Source: Paenibacillus sp. Soil522 (GTDB lineage: Bacteria; Bacillota; Bacilli; Paenibacillales; Paenibacillaceae). From it: DNA of 59,167 nucleotides. The position numbers and the translations under genes are program-made. How positions within the stretch are numbered: the first letter of the stretch is position 1; every line of letters starts with the position of its first letter. This document shows positions 52,892 to 59,167 of this stretch, piece by piece. The notes under the pieces were generated by a model. The model saw only the letters and a program-made list of their open reading frames with translations. It did not search any database and was not told the DNA's origin. The stretch is taken from NCBI RefSeq assembly GCF_001428245.1, contig NZ_LMRV01000066.1, positions 211,509 to 270,675 of the forward strand, written 5' to 3'.

Positions 52892-54142
52892 ATGATAAAA
52901 GAACTAATTGTAAACGTTTTCATAGTGCTATTGCCGGTTTTGGCTTATCAATTGGTTTTTATGGAAATTCGACCCTTGAAAAAAAGGAGCCATCAACAAA
53001 TTGTGATTGGCCTTCTTACGGGAATTACGGGCATTTTGTGCATGAACTTTCCTCTGCATCTTAGTGAAAGTCTTATTCTGGTGGATATGCGGTGGATTCC
53101 TTTCACTATCGGTTTTTTGTACGGAGGCATTTTGGGGGGCGGGATTTCAGCGTCGTTGATTTTGATTTATCGGCTCTCCCTGTTGGCGGGATTTTATTCT
53201 AGTCTAGGATTTTTGATAGCCTCGTTGCTTATCGCGGTGCCTTGTATTTTTTTGGAAAATAAATACACGCAATCTGGACGTTTTCAAAAAATTAAAATCG
53301 GTGTTGGACTGATTTCTTATGCTAACTTTGTAAGTCTCTCCCTATGGTATTTTTTCTCAGAAAAAACCTTTTCCGGTTGGGGATTTTATGCGGTGTTATT
53401 TTCATTTTCCTGGTTGTCGATTGTGCTCGCTATTAACGTCATTGAAATTATCAGAGAGAATTTTTCTTTAAAAATGCGAATGCATCATTCCGAGAGGTTT
53501 GCCCTCATAAGCGAGATGGCGGCTTCCATCGCGCATGAGGTTAGAAATCCGTTGACGGTCGTCCGAGGTTTTCTTCAGCTTGGAAAGAGTTCAGCTGACC
53601 AAAAGCTTCGCAGGTACATGGAAATAGCCATTGCGGAATTGGATCGGGCCGCATCCGTGCTAAGCGATTACTTGGACTTTGCGAAACCGCAGTTAAATAA
53701 TGTCGGTAAAATTAGCGTTTCAGAAAAAATGACCAGCGTTTTGAAAATCGTTTCGTCGTACGCATCAATGAACCGGGTGGAGATAATCAGCAGGATTGGC
53801 GAAAACCTGTACGTAAGCGGCGACAAAAGCAAGCTCAAGCAAGCGCTGCTCAACATTTTAAAAAACGCTATCGAAGCCATGCCTGACGGAGGGACGCTTC
53901 ATGTGGAGACATTTTCGTCGGGCGGAAAAGTGAGTGTGTTTATTTCCGATTCAGGGGAAGGAATGACTTCAGAGCAACTCCAAAAACTCGGAAACCCATT
54001 CTATACGACGAAGGCACAAGGAACCGGTTTAGGGCTGATGGTGACGTTTCGCTTGCTGGAGGCTATGAACGCCACGCTGAATTTCGAGAGCGAGCCCGGA
54101 AAAGGAACGAAAGCGCATATCGTCTTTCCGGAGGCTGAATGA
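52892..54142 (+). CDS. KinB-like sensor histidine kinase (5TMR-LYT type)
   Basis: A 416-residue kinase with about six membrane segments in the first 190 residues in the pattern of the 5TMR-LYT sensor (GFLYGGILGGGISASLILIY is the conserved glycine-rich block), then a HisKA domain with phospho-His215 in MAASIAHEVRNPLTVVRGFL and an HATPase_c domain (N box ILKNAIEAMPDGG, G boxes DSGEGM and GTGLGL). Members such as KinB feed the sporulation phosphorelay. No response regulator gene is adjacent, which fits a phosphorelay kinase. ATG 52892 follows GAGGAG by seven bases; a TTG one codon earlier is also possible. Confidence 0.85.
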   Translation: MIKELIVNVFIVLLPVLAYQLVFMEIRPLKKRSHQQIVIGLLTGITGILCMNFPLHLSESLILVDMRWIPFTIGFLYGGILGGGISASLILIYRLSLLAGFYSSLGFLIASLLIAVPCIFLENKYTQSGRFQKIKIGVGLISYANFVSLSLWYFFSEKTFSGWGFYAVLFSFSWLSIVLAINVIEIIRENFSLKMRMHHSERFALISEMAASIAHEVRNPLTVVRGFLQLGKSSADQKLRRYMEIAIAELDRAASVLSDYLDFAKPQLNNVGKISVSEKMTSVLKIVSSYASMNRVEIISRIGENLYVSGDKSKLKQALLNILKNAIEAMPDGGTLHVETFSSGGKVSVFISDSGEGMTSEQLQKLGNPFYTTKAQGTGLGLMVTFRLLEAMNATLNFESEPGKGTKAHIVFPEAE

Positions 54143-54398
54143 ACTGAAGAGGAGACAGCCCGCATTCGCGGGCTTTTTTCGTTGCCAAAAAAGAAGTGGA
54201 TCGGCTCCGCTTCAACTCCTCAAGGTTTCTTTGAGAGGCACATCAGCTCTTCAGCAAGGTGCATCAGCCGCATCCCGTCAACTTGAAGATTGAGAAGTCT
54301 AAGATATATAAAAATTTAGATAAACAGCGTAGTCCATTTACCCTAAACTTTCACTGAAACAATTTCATGCAGCGTTGGAGAATAAAGTACAAACCCCT

Positions 54399-54524
54399 AT
54401 GCAATATGGATTGCGCATCCGTTATGAAAAACAACCAATTCAAAGTGTGACCATTCGTTATAAATATTTAGGCTTTACAAAAGTCAAAACCATAACAAGA
54501 TGGTTTAATGATGAAAGTAAATGA
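54399..54524 (+). pseudogene. C-terminal gene remnant or very small protein
   Basis: An open frame from 54333 without start codon, or from ATG 54399, reads MQYGLRIRYEKQPIQSVTIR, then YKYLGFTKVKTITRWFNDES, K and TGA. Composition is protein-like, with a basic, DNA-binding-like character. No ribosome binding site. It ends 17 bases before element D2, repeating the pattern of an open frame followed by an element. Confidence 0.35.
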
Positions 54525-54540
54525 CCAAAAAGTTCATTAC

Positions 54541-54590
54541 GCTAACGGGTACGATACTGGAGGAGTGCGCCTGTGGCCGCTCCTCTTTTA
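54541..54590 (+). repeat. Intergenic element, copy D2, with terminator
   Basis: GCTAACGGGTACGATACTGG (54541-54560) is followed by a GC-rich hairpin (GAGGAGTGCG with CGCTCCTC, one bulge) and TTTTATT. It therefore combines the repeat motif with a terminator. Confidence 0.65.
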
Positions 54591-54593
54591 TTA

Positions 54594-54676
54594 TTGAGCT
54601 CCCATGGAAGAACGCAATTAATTCCATAATCTGTGGTATCGCGTGAGCGGCATGGATGGTTAACTGGCAGGATAGT
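54594..54676 (+). repeat. 83-bp direct repeat, copy 2
   Basis: Second copy of the segment at 52440-52522, 2.15 kb away with the kinase gene between. The short MEER frame is broken here by TAC to TAA at its sixth codon (54616-54618). The repeat ends in element motif E. Confidence 0.7.
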
Positions 54677-54773
54677 TGTACTTATTCGGCGGATATATAC
54701 AGCATTAATCATCAGGAAAAGGCAGCCATTAATAACGGCTGCCTTTTCGCCACTATCCAGCATGATAACTGAG
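54658..54773 (+). repeat. Intergenic element, copy E, long palindrome with terminator
   Basis: GGTTAACTGGCAGGATAGTT (54658-54677) is matched by an inverted copy at the other end (CACTATCCAGCATGATAACT, 54751-54770). Between them GGCAGCC...GGCTGCC with TTTT (54721-54746) makes a terminator. It is the most complete copy: motif, hairpin, inverted motif. Confidence 0.7.
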
Positions 54774-54787
54774 AAAGCGTTTAGTGA

Positions 54788-55165
54788 TCACTTTAATTTC
54801 CTTGGTATATATTCATTTTCAGGTCTGTCAATGTTGGTCACTTCAAGTTCTTCTGAGTTGACATTTTTTAGGTAAATCAGCACTTTGTCCTTACTACGTC
54901 CGTTTTCACTTGTGATTGTCCCTTCAATAACTATCTCAAACTTATCGTTTCGTTTAATAATATCGTAGATACGGAAATCATCAATATCCACTTTCGAATG
55001 TGGCTCTAATATCTTATTTTTGATTAAACCATTTTCAATTTTAACTTGGAGCTCCTTGATAACCAATTCTTCAAGTATTTCGTTTTTTGGTTTACCTTGT
55101 CCATTCGCCATATGAATTGGGATAAATAACAAAGTAATAACAATAATCAACAGCATAGAGAACAT
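54788..55165 (-). CDS. Small secreted protein of unknown function
   Basis: A 125-residue protein with a Sec signal (MFSMLLIIVITLLFIPIHMANG; cleavage near residue 22) and a mature domain of about 100 residues, helical then beta (ELVIKELQVKIENGLI, later FEIVIEGTITSENG). No lipobox and no recognised domain. ATG 55165 follows AGGAG by nine bases; the longer frame to 55219 has no such site. AT-rich. It converges on element E, which can serve as its terminator on the minus strand only weakly. Confidence 0.65.
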   Translation of the reverse strand: MFSMLLIIVITLLFIPIHMANGQGKPKNEILEELVIKELQVKIENGLIKNKILEPHSKVDIDDFRIYDIIKRNDKFEIVIEGTITSENGRSKDKVLIYLKNVNSEELEVTNIDRPENEYIPRKLK

Positions 55166-55292
55166 TCTCAAATCAACCACTCCTATAATGCAACATACGT
55201 CTTGTTTTGGTATTCCCAAGTAGTTTCACGCTTATTCAATCGCAATAAATTACATCATTAGGTTGCTGCGAATGATCAGCAGCCGCAGCCTC

Positions 55293-55318
55293 GTTAACGG
55301 GCAGCATAGCTGAATATA
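55293..55318 (+). repeat. Intergenic element, copy F
   Basis: CGTTAACGGGCAGCATAGCT, GAATA matches the motif. The hairpin (GCTGC...GCAGC, 55264-55283) lies upstream instead of downstream. It precedes the AraC-type gene. Confidence 0.6.
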
Positions 55319-55470
55319 GTATGATAATCTTTTCAATAGAAATCAGTGATCTGCCGCTGCTTATTATTTTATTCCGTTTAACAAGAAAGACCATGCACGA
55401 TTGTGCAGAAAAAGTCGGGAAGGGAAAAACCTTCTCTGCTATCCTTTGTGTAACGAGGGGAGGCAATATC

Positions 55471-56343
55471 ATGGATATGCTGGCACAATTGAACAAAGCT
55501 CTGAACTATATTGAGGAGAACCTAACAAATCCTGTGGATTATCAGGAGGTTGCGAAAATAGCCTGCTGTTCGGAATACCATTTTACTCGTATGTTCTCAT
55601 TCCTAGCAGGCATTACTCTGTCAGAATACATCCGCCGCAGGCGCCTGACTCTGGCAGCCCTCGAGCTAAGTCACAGTGGTATCAAGGTCATCGATGTTGC
55701 CCTGAAGTACGGATATACCTCACCAGATTCCTTTACCAGAGCTTTTCAAAGCATGCACCGGGTTACTCCCTCGGATGCCCGGTCCCATGGACAGTCCCTC
55801 AAAGCCTTCCCACGTATGACCTTTCAACTGACCATCAAAGGAGGAAATGAAATGAATTACCGCATTGAAGACAAAGAGGCTTTTCGCATTGTGGGTATCA
55901 AAAAAAGAGTGCCCATATTATTCCAAGGGATTAATCCGGAGATTGCCTCCATGTATGAAAGCTTAACGCCTGAATTGATCAGTCAGATTAAGGGGTTGTC
56001 GAATGTTCAGCCTTCGGGACTAATCAGTGCTTCAACAAATTTCAGTGAAGGGCGAATGGAAGAGAAAGGGGAGTGCGACCATTATATCGGTGCGGCCACG
56101 ACGCAAGACACTCCAAACAGCATGGCACAGCTGGATGTGCCGGCGTCTACATGGGCCGTATTTGCAGCCGTTGGCCCTTTTCCGAGTGCGCTTCAGGAGG
56201 TCTGGGGACGTATCTATTCTGAATGGTTTCCATCCTCGGATTATGAATTAAGCGAAGGGCCGGAAATCCTTTGGAACGAGCACAAAGATGTTGCTTCGCC
56301 GCAATTTAAAAGTGAGATATGGATACCGATTAAGAAAAAATAA
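55471..56343 (+). CDS. AraC-family regulator with GyrI-like effector domain
   Basis: A 290-residue protein: an N-terminal AraC double HTH (residues 5-105: LNYIEENLTNPVDYQEVAKI, then YFT-type block GYTSPDSFTRAFQSMHRVTP) and a C-terminal GyrI-like/Bac_rhamnosid-type ligand domain (from about 125: MNYRIEDKEAFRIVGIKKRV; end SEIWIPIKKK). Such Rob/BmrR-like fusions sense small hydrophobic or cationic compounds. ATG 55471 follows GAGGGGAGG; the frame upstream to 55321 lacks that support. Targets are unknown, and no efflux gene is adjacent. Element G starts 25 bases after the stop. Confidence 0.85.
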   Translation: MDMLAQLNKALNYIEENLTNPVDYQEVAKIACCSEYHFTRMFSFLAGITLSEYIRRRRLTLAALELSHSGIKVIDVALKYGYTSPDSFTRAFQSMHRVTPSDARSHGQSLKAFPRMTFQLTIKGGNEMNYRIEDKEAFRIVGIKKRVPILFQGINPEIASMYESLTPELISQIKGLSNVQPSGLISASTNFSEGRMEEKGECDHYIGAATTQDTPNSMAQLDVPASTWAVFAAVGPFPSALQEVWGRIYSEWFPSSDYELSEGPEILWNEHKDVASPQFKSEIWIPIKKK

Positions 56344-56367
56344 GAGAAAATGCGCTGTAGATTGTTC

Positions 56368-56452
56368 AACTAAAGGGGTACGATAGTGTAATCGCAACTG
56401 GCTGTCGATAATGTTGGCAGCCTGTTACGAACGGGAAGGATAGAGCGAATAA
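56368..56452 (+). repeat. Intergenic element, copy G (two direct motifs)
   Basis: AACTAAAGGGGTACGATAGT (56368-56387) and ACGAACGGGAAGGATAGAG (56427-56445) flank a hairpin-forming stretch with GGCTG and GGCAGCC. The two motifs are about 58 bp apart, close to the 61 bp in copy B. Confidence 0.6.
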
Positions 56453-56516
56453 TAGAACAAGCCATCCGTTATTAAGTTCCTCTCGCTTAAATACGAATCA
56501 GAACTTTTCACAGTAC

Positions 56517-56640
56517 TTATCCGTTCACGTTCCCGCTGCTGTCGAACATTTTTTTAACATCACCAGTCCCCTTATACCTCGGGAGGGTGAGAACATATTC
56601 GCGCTGCAGCTTATTCAGCAATGCGTCCTTGTCGACACAT
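56517..56640 (-). pseudogene. Unidentified gene remnant (3' part)
   Basis: The minus strand reads VDKDALLNKLQREYVLTLPR, YKGTGDVKKMFDSSGNVNG and a stop at 56517-56519. The frame is closed upstream after only about 40 codons and has no start. Strong protein character, no recognised family. A neighbouring fragment on the same strand (56667-56756, ending EIDIDYDFPCEVK) may be part of the same lost locus. Confidence 0.35.
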
Positions 56641-56666
56641 CAAGCCGCTCTCACTGGTCCATGTCG

Positions 56667-56756
56667 TCATTTAACCTCGCAAGGAAAATCATAGTCGATA
56701 TCAATTTCAGTTATCTGTGCGCTAGCTATTTCCTTATTTTGGGTCTGTATGGTATA
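56667..56756 (-). pseudogene. Unidentified gene remnant (3' part)
   Basis: The minus-strand frame reads YTIQTQNKEIASAQITEIDI, DYDFPCEVK and TGA at 56667-56669. It has no start codon, is closed upstream after about 28 codons, and is overlapped by the promoter of the RsgA leader. Unknown family. Confidence 0.3.
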
Positions 56757-56758
56757 GT
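56750..56758 (+). promoter_or_regulatory. Extended -10 promoter of the RsgA leader
   Basis: TGGTATAGT gives an extended -10 (TGN-TATAGT) with weak -35. Transcription would start near 56765, ten bases before a strong ribosome binding site for the leader peptide. Confidence 0.45.
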
Positions 56759-56790
56759 TGAATTAACTTTAGTGAAGGAGGCTGATGCAT

Positions 56791-56862
56791 ATGTACGAGT
56801 TGAAGCTGAGCATGAACATGTCGGTCGTCGTGAATAGCATCGGTCTCTTCGGGAACTTTTAA
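56791..56862 (+). CDS. 23-residue leader peptide before the RsgA paralogue
   Basis: AAGGAGG lies nine bases before an ATG opening the frame MYELKLSMNMSVVVNSIGLF, GNF, TAA. The strong translation start, the short length and the terminator-like hairpins that follow before the next gene are typical of ribosome-sensing attenuator leaders such as those before antibiotic-resistance and translation-factor genes. The peptide itself matches no leader I know. Confidence 0.5.
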   Translation: MYELKLSMNMSVVVNSIGLFGNF

Positions 56863-56905
56863 GATCTGATTGTCTGATTTGGTGAACTAGCCAATCCATC
56901 ATCCA

Positions 56906-56975
56906 GCAACCCCGTGAGAGACCGTTTACGGATCTTGCGGTTTTTTTATGGCCGCAGAATCATTGCGGTCTTTTT
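56906..56975 (+). promoter_or_regulatory. Attenuator-like terminators between leader peptide and RsgA paralogue
   Basis: Two candidate terminators lie in series. The first (GCAA/TTGC and CCGT/ACGG stems) precedes seven T at 56941-56947; the second is CCGCA-GAATCAT-TGCGG with TCTTTTT (56952-56975). TTGCGGT occurs twice (56935-56941, 56963-56969), so CCGCA can pair upstream or downstream, and AGACCG (56919-56924) can pair with CGGTCT (56966-56971). AAGATC at the leader stop (56861-56866) can pair with GATCTT (56931-56936). These exclusive pairings suit translation-dependent attenuation. Confidence 0.5.
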
Positions 56976-57035
56976 GCTGTGCAAAATTTAGGAAAAAGGG
57001 GTTATTCCATCATCGAACATTTAAATCATGAGTCC

Positions 57036-58127
57036 ATGATTACAGCATACGGCTGGAGCCGTTATTGGGAAGATACACTTGCTACCACTGCCACTCCCTT
57101 GTCGCATAGCAAGGAGCTTGTACCTGGGAGAATTACAGCCCAATATTCTCATGTATATCGGGTCATCTCGTCAGAGGGCGATAGAATCGCCAAGGTTAGC
57201 GGGAAATTCGAGTACGCCGCTGAAGCAAGAGGTGATTTTCCGGCAGTCGGTGATTGGGTGCTCTTAGAACTGCTGAAAGGCGAGCCGGATGCGATCATTC
57301 ACGCTGTGCTTCCCCGCCATTCAGCCATGACCCGGAAGCAAGCAGGGAGCATCATTGAAGAGCAGATTATAGGAGCAAATATCGATATCGTATTTCTGGC
57401 TACTGCGCTCAATCAGGATTATAACGCTCGCAAGCTTGAACGTTTCTTGATTGCCGCTTGGGAGAGTGGTGCTGCACCTGTCGTGCTGCTGACTAAAGCG
57501 GATCTTTGCGATAACACGGAAGCTCTCCTGCAAGAGGTTCAATCCATTGCACTGGGTGTCCCTGTTCACTGTATCAGCGTCCATGAACGGTTAGGCTTAG
57601 AGCAGCTTGAGGACTACCTTACGTCAGGGACAACCATCGCCGTAACGGGATCTTCCGGTGTAGGGAAGTCCACGCTATTGAACTGGCTGATTGGCAATAA
57701 CGTCCAGGAGGTCCAGCATATTCGTAATCAAGATGCCCGCGGTCGCCATACGACAACTCACCGCGAGCTGTTCCTGCTTCCGTCCGGTGCTCTGCTGATC
57801 GATACTCCGGGCATGCGCGAGCTGCAGCTCTGGGATACTGTTGAAGGCTGGCATCACACCTTTGCGGATATCGAGCAGCTGGCCCGGCAGTGCCGCTATC
57901 GCGACTGCCGCCATGAAGCTGAGCTGGATTGCGCGGTTCAAATAGCACTTTCGGAGGGCCGGCTCGAGCCGCTCCGTTTTGCGAACTACCGTAAAACGGA
58001 GAAGGAGCTTGCTCACCTGGCCCGCAAGGAGCGAAATGTACATCGCAAGCGTCAGAAGGAATCTGGGCGCAGTCCGGGCAGCAAGCCGAAGCATAGAAAG
58101 AGATTCCAAGGGGAAGTTGATCTGTGA
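57036..58127 (+). CDS. rsgA: RsgA-like ribosome-associated GTPase
   Basis: A circularly permuted GTPase of the RsgA/YjeQ family with an N-terminal OB fold (YSHVYRVISSEGDRIAKVSG), G4 motif TKAD, G1 loop GSSGVGKSTLLN, G3 DTPG, a zinc knuckle of the form C-x4-C-x-H-x5-C (CRYRDCRHEAELDC) and a basic Lys/Arg-rich tail. RsgA acts in late 30S subunit maturation. The context, away from the usual ribosome-assembly cluster and beside a GNAT gene, suggests a paralogue. The start is uncertain: ATG 57036 gives MITAYGW, close to the usual family N-terminus; a GTG at 56979 would add 19 residues and AGGAAAAAGGGG (56991-57001) lies between them. Confidence 0.85.
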   Translation: MITAYGWSRYWEDTLATTATPLSHSKELVPGRITAQYSHVYRVISSEGDRIAKVSGKFEYAAEARGDFPAVGDWVLLELLKGEPDAIIHAVLPRHSAMTRKQAGSIIEEQIIGANIDIVFLATALNQDYNARKLERFLIAAWESGAAPVVLLTKADLCDNTEALLQEVQSIALGVPVHCISVHERLGLEQLEDYLTSGTTIAVTGSSGVGKSTLLNWLIGNNVQEVQHIRNQDARGRHTTTHRELFLLPSGALLIDTPGMRELQLWDTVEGWHHTFADIEQLARQCRYRDCRHEAELDCAVQIALSEGRLEPLRFANYRKTEKELAHLARKERNVHRKRQKESGRSPGSKPKHRKRFQGEVDL

Positions 58128-58172
58128 AATTTTGTTTATTTTGTTGTTGAGCCGGAGAAGTTATTATTTCAC

Positions 58173-58197
58173 AAGAGAGATTATAGTCGGGTCTCTC
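58173..58197 (+). promoter_or_regulatory. Hairpin upstream of the GNAT gene
   Basis: GAGAGA and TCTCTC flank a short loop, about 20 bases before the start codon, just ahead of the ribosome binding site. It could modulate translation or processing. Confidence 0.3.
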
Positions 58198-58218
58198 TGA
58201 AAAAATTGGAGGAGTTCG

Positions 58219-58659
58219 ATGATTAGGTTCCAAGAAATTAATAAGGATAACTGGGAAGAATGTGCTGCTTTAAAACTCAAGCAGGAACAAATTGGTTTTA
58301 TCGCATCCAATCTGTATTCCATTGCTCAATCACAATTTCTAGATGGTTTTTCAAGTTTAGCCATTTATAAAAATCAAACTATGATTGGGTATACCTTCTT
58401 TGGAATTGATTCGGATGACAATAATTACTGGCTGTATCGACATATGATTGATGAAATGTATCAAGGGAATGGATATGGTCAAATAGCAGTTCAAATGGTA
58501 ATTGAAGAAATAAGAACAAGAAAAGATCGTACCGATGTTCTTGTTCTTGGATACAATCCAGAGAATCAACAAGCGAAAAGATTATATTCAAAGGCAGGAT
58601 TTATAGAAGAAGGACTAGCTCCTTGGGGAGAAATGATCGCTAAATACTCTTTTGTATAA
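58219..58659 (+). CDS. GNAT-family acetyltransferase (PaiA/BltD-like)
   Basis: A 146-residue acetyltransferase. The acetyl-CoA loop is QGNGYGQIAVQMV (motif A), followed by LGYNPENQQAKRLYSKAGFI (motif B). The N-terminal half WLYRHMIDEMYQG resembles spermine/spermidine N-acetyltransferases of Bacillus (BltD, PaiA), so a polyamine substrate is likely but not certain. GGAGGAG gives a strong ribosome binding site. AT-rich codon use differs from the preceding RsgA gene. Confidence 0.8.
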   Translation: MIRFQEINKDNWEECAALKLKQEQIGFIASNLYSIAQSQFLDGFSSLAIYKNQTMIGYTFFGIDSDDNNYWLYRHMIDEMYQGNGYGQIAVQMVIEEIRTRKDRTDVLVLGYNPENQQAKRLYSKAGFIEEGLAPWGEMIAKYSFV

Positions 58660-58700
58660 GTGATTCAGTGAAGTTTAATATTTATAATTGAGGGATGGGA

Positions 58701-58785
58701 ACTTTAGTTTAACAATGATGAGCAGTTAGCCGCGGCAGCTGCTCCTCATTGTTTATTAAGCTAAAAGGCAGATTACTTCAATAGT
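58701..58785 (+). repeat. Intergenic element, copy H, with hairpin
   Basis: A 14-bp imperfect stem (AACAATGA, T, GAGCAG with CTGCTC, C, TCATTGTT; 58711-58753) is followed by AAGCTAAAAGGCAGATTACT and TCAATAG, a variant of the motif that aligns best with copy D1. An inverted trace of the motif (ACTTTAGTTTAAC) lies before the stem. The element fills the gap between the GNAT and GrpB-like genes. Confidence 0.55.
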
Positions 58786-58798
58786 CAGGAAGGTACTT

Positions 58799-59167
58799 AT
58801 GGAAACGGTAAGAATTGAAGAATATAACGACGAATGGCCATTTATATACCAAGAGGAGAAAAGAAAAATTGAGGAAGTTATGACTGATAAAGCAATTGCT
58901 ATTGAACATATTGGTAGTACTTCTGTTCAGGGGCTAGGAGCAAAACCGATTATCGACTTCATGGTCGGAATAAACGAATTAAAAGAAGTTGAAGCCTTTA
59001 TTGAACCCCTTGCAAAGATAGGGTATGAGCATGTTTATCACAATAAATTCCCTAACAGAAGGTTTTTCAGGAGAGGTCAATGGAGAGCAGGAACGCATCA
59101 TTTACATATTTACGTTTATGGAAGCGAAGAATGGAAAAACAATATTTTGTTCAGGGATTATTTAAGA
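58799..59167 (+). CDS. GrpB/UPF0157-family protein, truncated by window end
   Basis: The first 123 codons of a GrpB-like nucleotidyltransferase-fold protein: VRIEEYNDEWPFIYQEEKRK, the signature AIEHIGSTSVQGLGAKPIID (GSTSV-GL-AKPIID is the nucleotidyltransferase core) and the conserved THHLHIYVYGSEEW. The frame runs off the window. AGGAAGG lies five bases before the ATG. Family function is poorly known; members are often linked to glutamate/GABA-operon or resistance contexts. Confidence 0.85.
   Translation, partial: METVRIEEYNDEWPFIYQEEKRKIEEVMTDKAIAIEHIGSTSVQGLGAKPIIDFMVGINELKEVEAFIEPLAKIGYEHVYHNKFPNRRFFRRGQWRAGTHHLHIYVYGSEEWKNNILFRDYLR

Noticed and set aside
54333..54398. Extending the 54399 frame upstream as a full gene
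   Set aside because: No start codon before the in-frame TAG, and no ribosome binding site; retained only as a remnant.
1..59167. CRISPR arrays, tRNA or rRNA genes
   Set aside because: No regularly spaced short direct repeats and no tRNA- or rRNA-like stretches were seen in the intergenic regions.

Overview
The window looks like a chromosomal segment of a spore-forming, soil- or plant-associated Firmicute, most likely Paenibacillus or a close relative. The basis is AGGAGG-type ribosome binding sites, GlnR/TnrA- and CcpA-type sites, a YesM/YesN-type two-component system, several LacI regulators, a B. subtilis-like glnQHMP order, a GutR-type activator and a KinB-like kinase. The genus is inferred from gene content only.

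Left part (0.2-16.3 kb): fructan or fructoside use. An intracellular GH32-like enzyme, a three-gene sugar ABC importer and a YesM/YesN-type sensor/regulator pair lie in one direction. They are followed by a LacI regulator and a 2146-residue secreted protein with two GH32 domains and five copies of a putative carbohydrate-binding module. The large gene has a sigma-A-like promoter, a 27-bp palindromic operator and a CcpA (cre) site.

16.3-23.1 kb: nitrogen. A glnQHMP-like glutamine ABC transporter sits behind a GlnR/TnrA-type box, then come a TSUP permease, a GlnK/GlnL-like sensor/regulator pair and a HIT-family protein.

23.1-36.1 kb: a small lipoprotein, a GH43 lipoprotein, and a glucitol (sorbitol) block (gutR divergent from gutP-gutB-fructokinase-lacI). 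This block is bracketed by two paralogous GMC oxidoreductases that carry an N-terminal LysM domain but no signal peptide. The fructokinase is frameshifted. 36.2-43.5 kb: an inositol operon iolD-E-C-A-G-B behind a clear promoter with paired AGCGCT operators; iolJ, iolR and a transporter are not here.

43.6-48.1 kb: an ABC-F ATPase, a MidA-like methyltransferase with TPR-like tail, and a LacI regulator flanked on both sides by nearly identical 18-bp operator sites in opposite orientation.

Right arm (48.3-59.2 kb): an AT-richer accessory region of small or unknown genes, broken fragments (IS110 transposase, Mrr-like nuclease, unidentified remnants), a KinB-like kinase, an AraC/GyrI regulator, an RsgA paralogue with an attenuator-like leader (short peptide plus terminators), a GNAT acetyltransferase and a truncated GrpB-like gene. 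It is studded with at least ten copies of an intergenic motif, CTAACGGGTACGATAGTT, usually just after a gene and usually attached to a hairpin. This gene-plus-element layout is the most unusual structure in the window.
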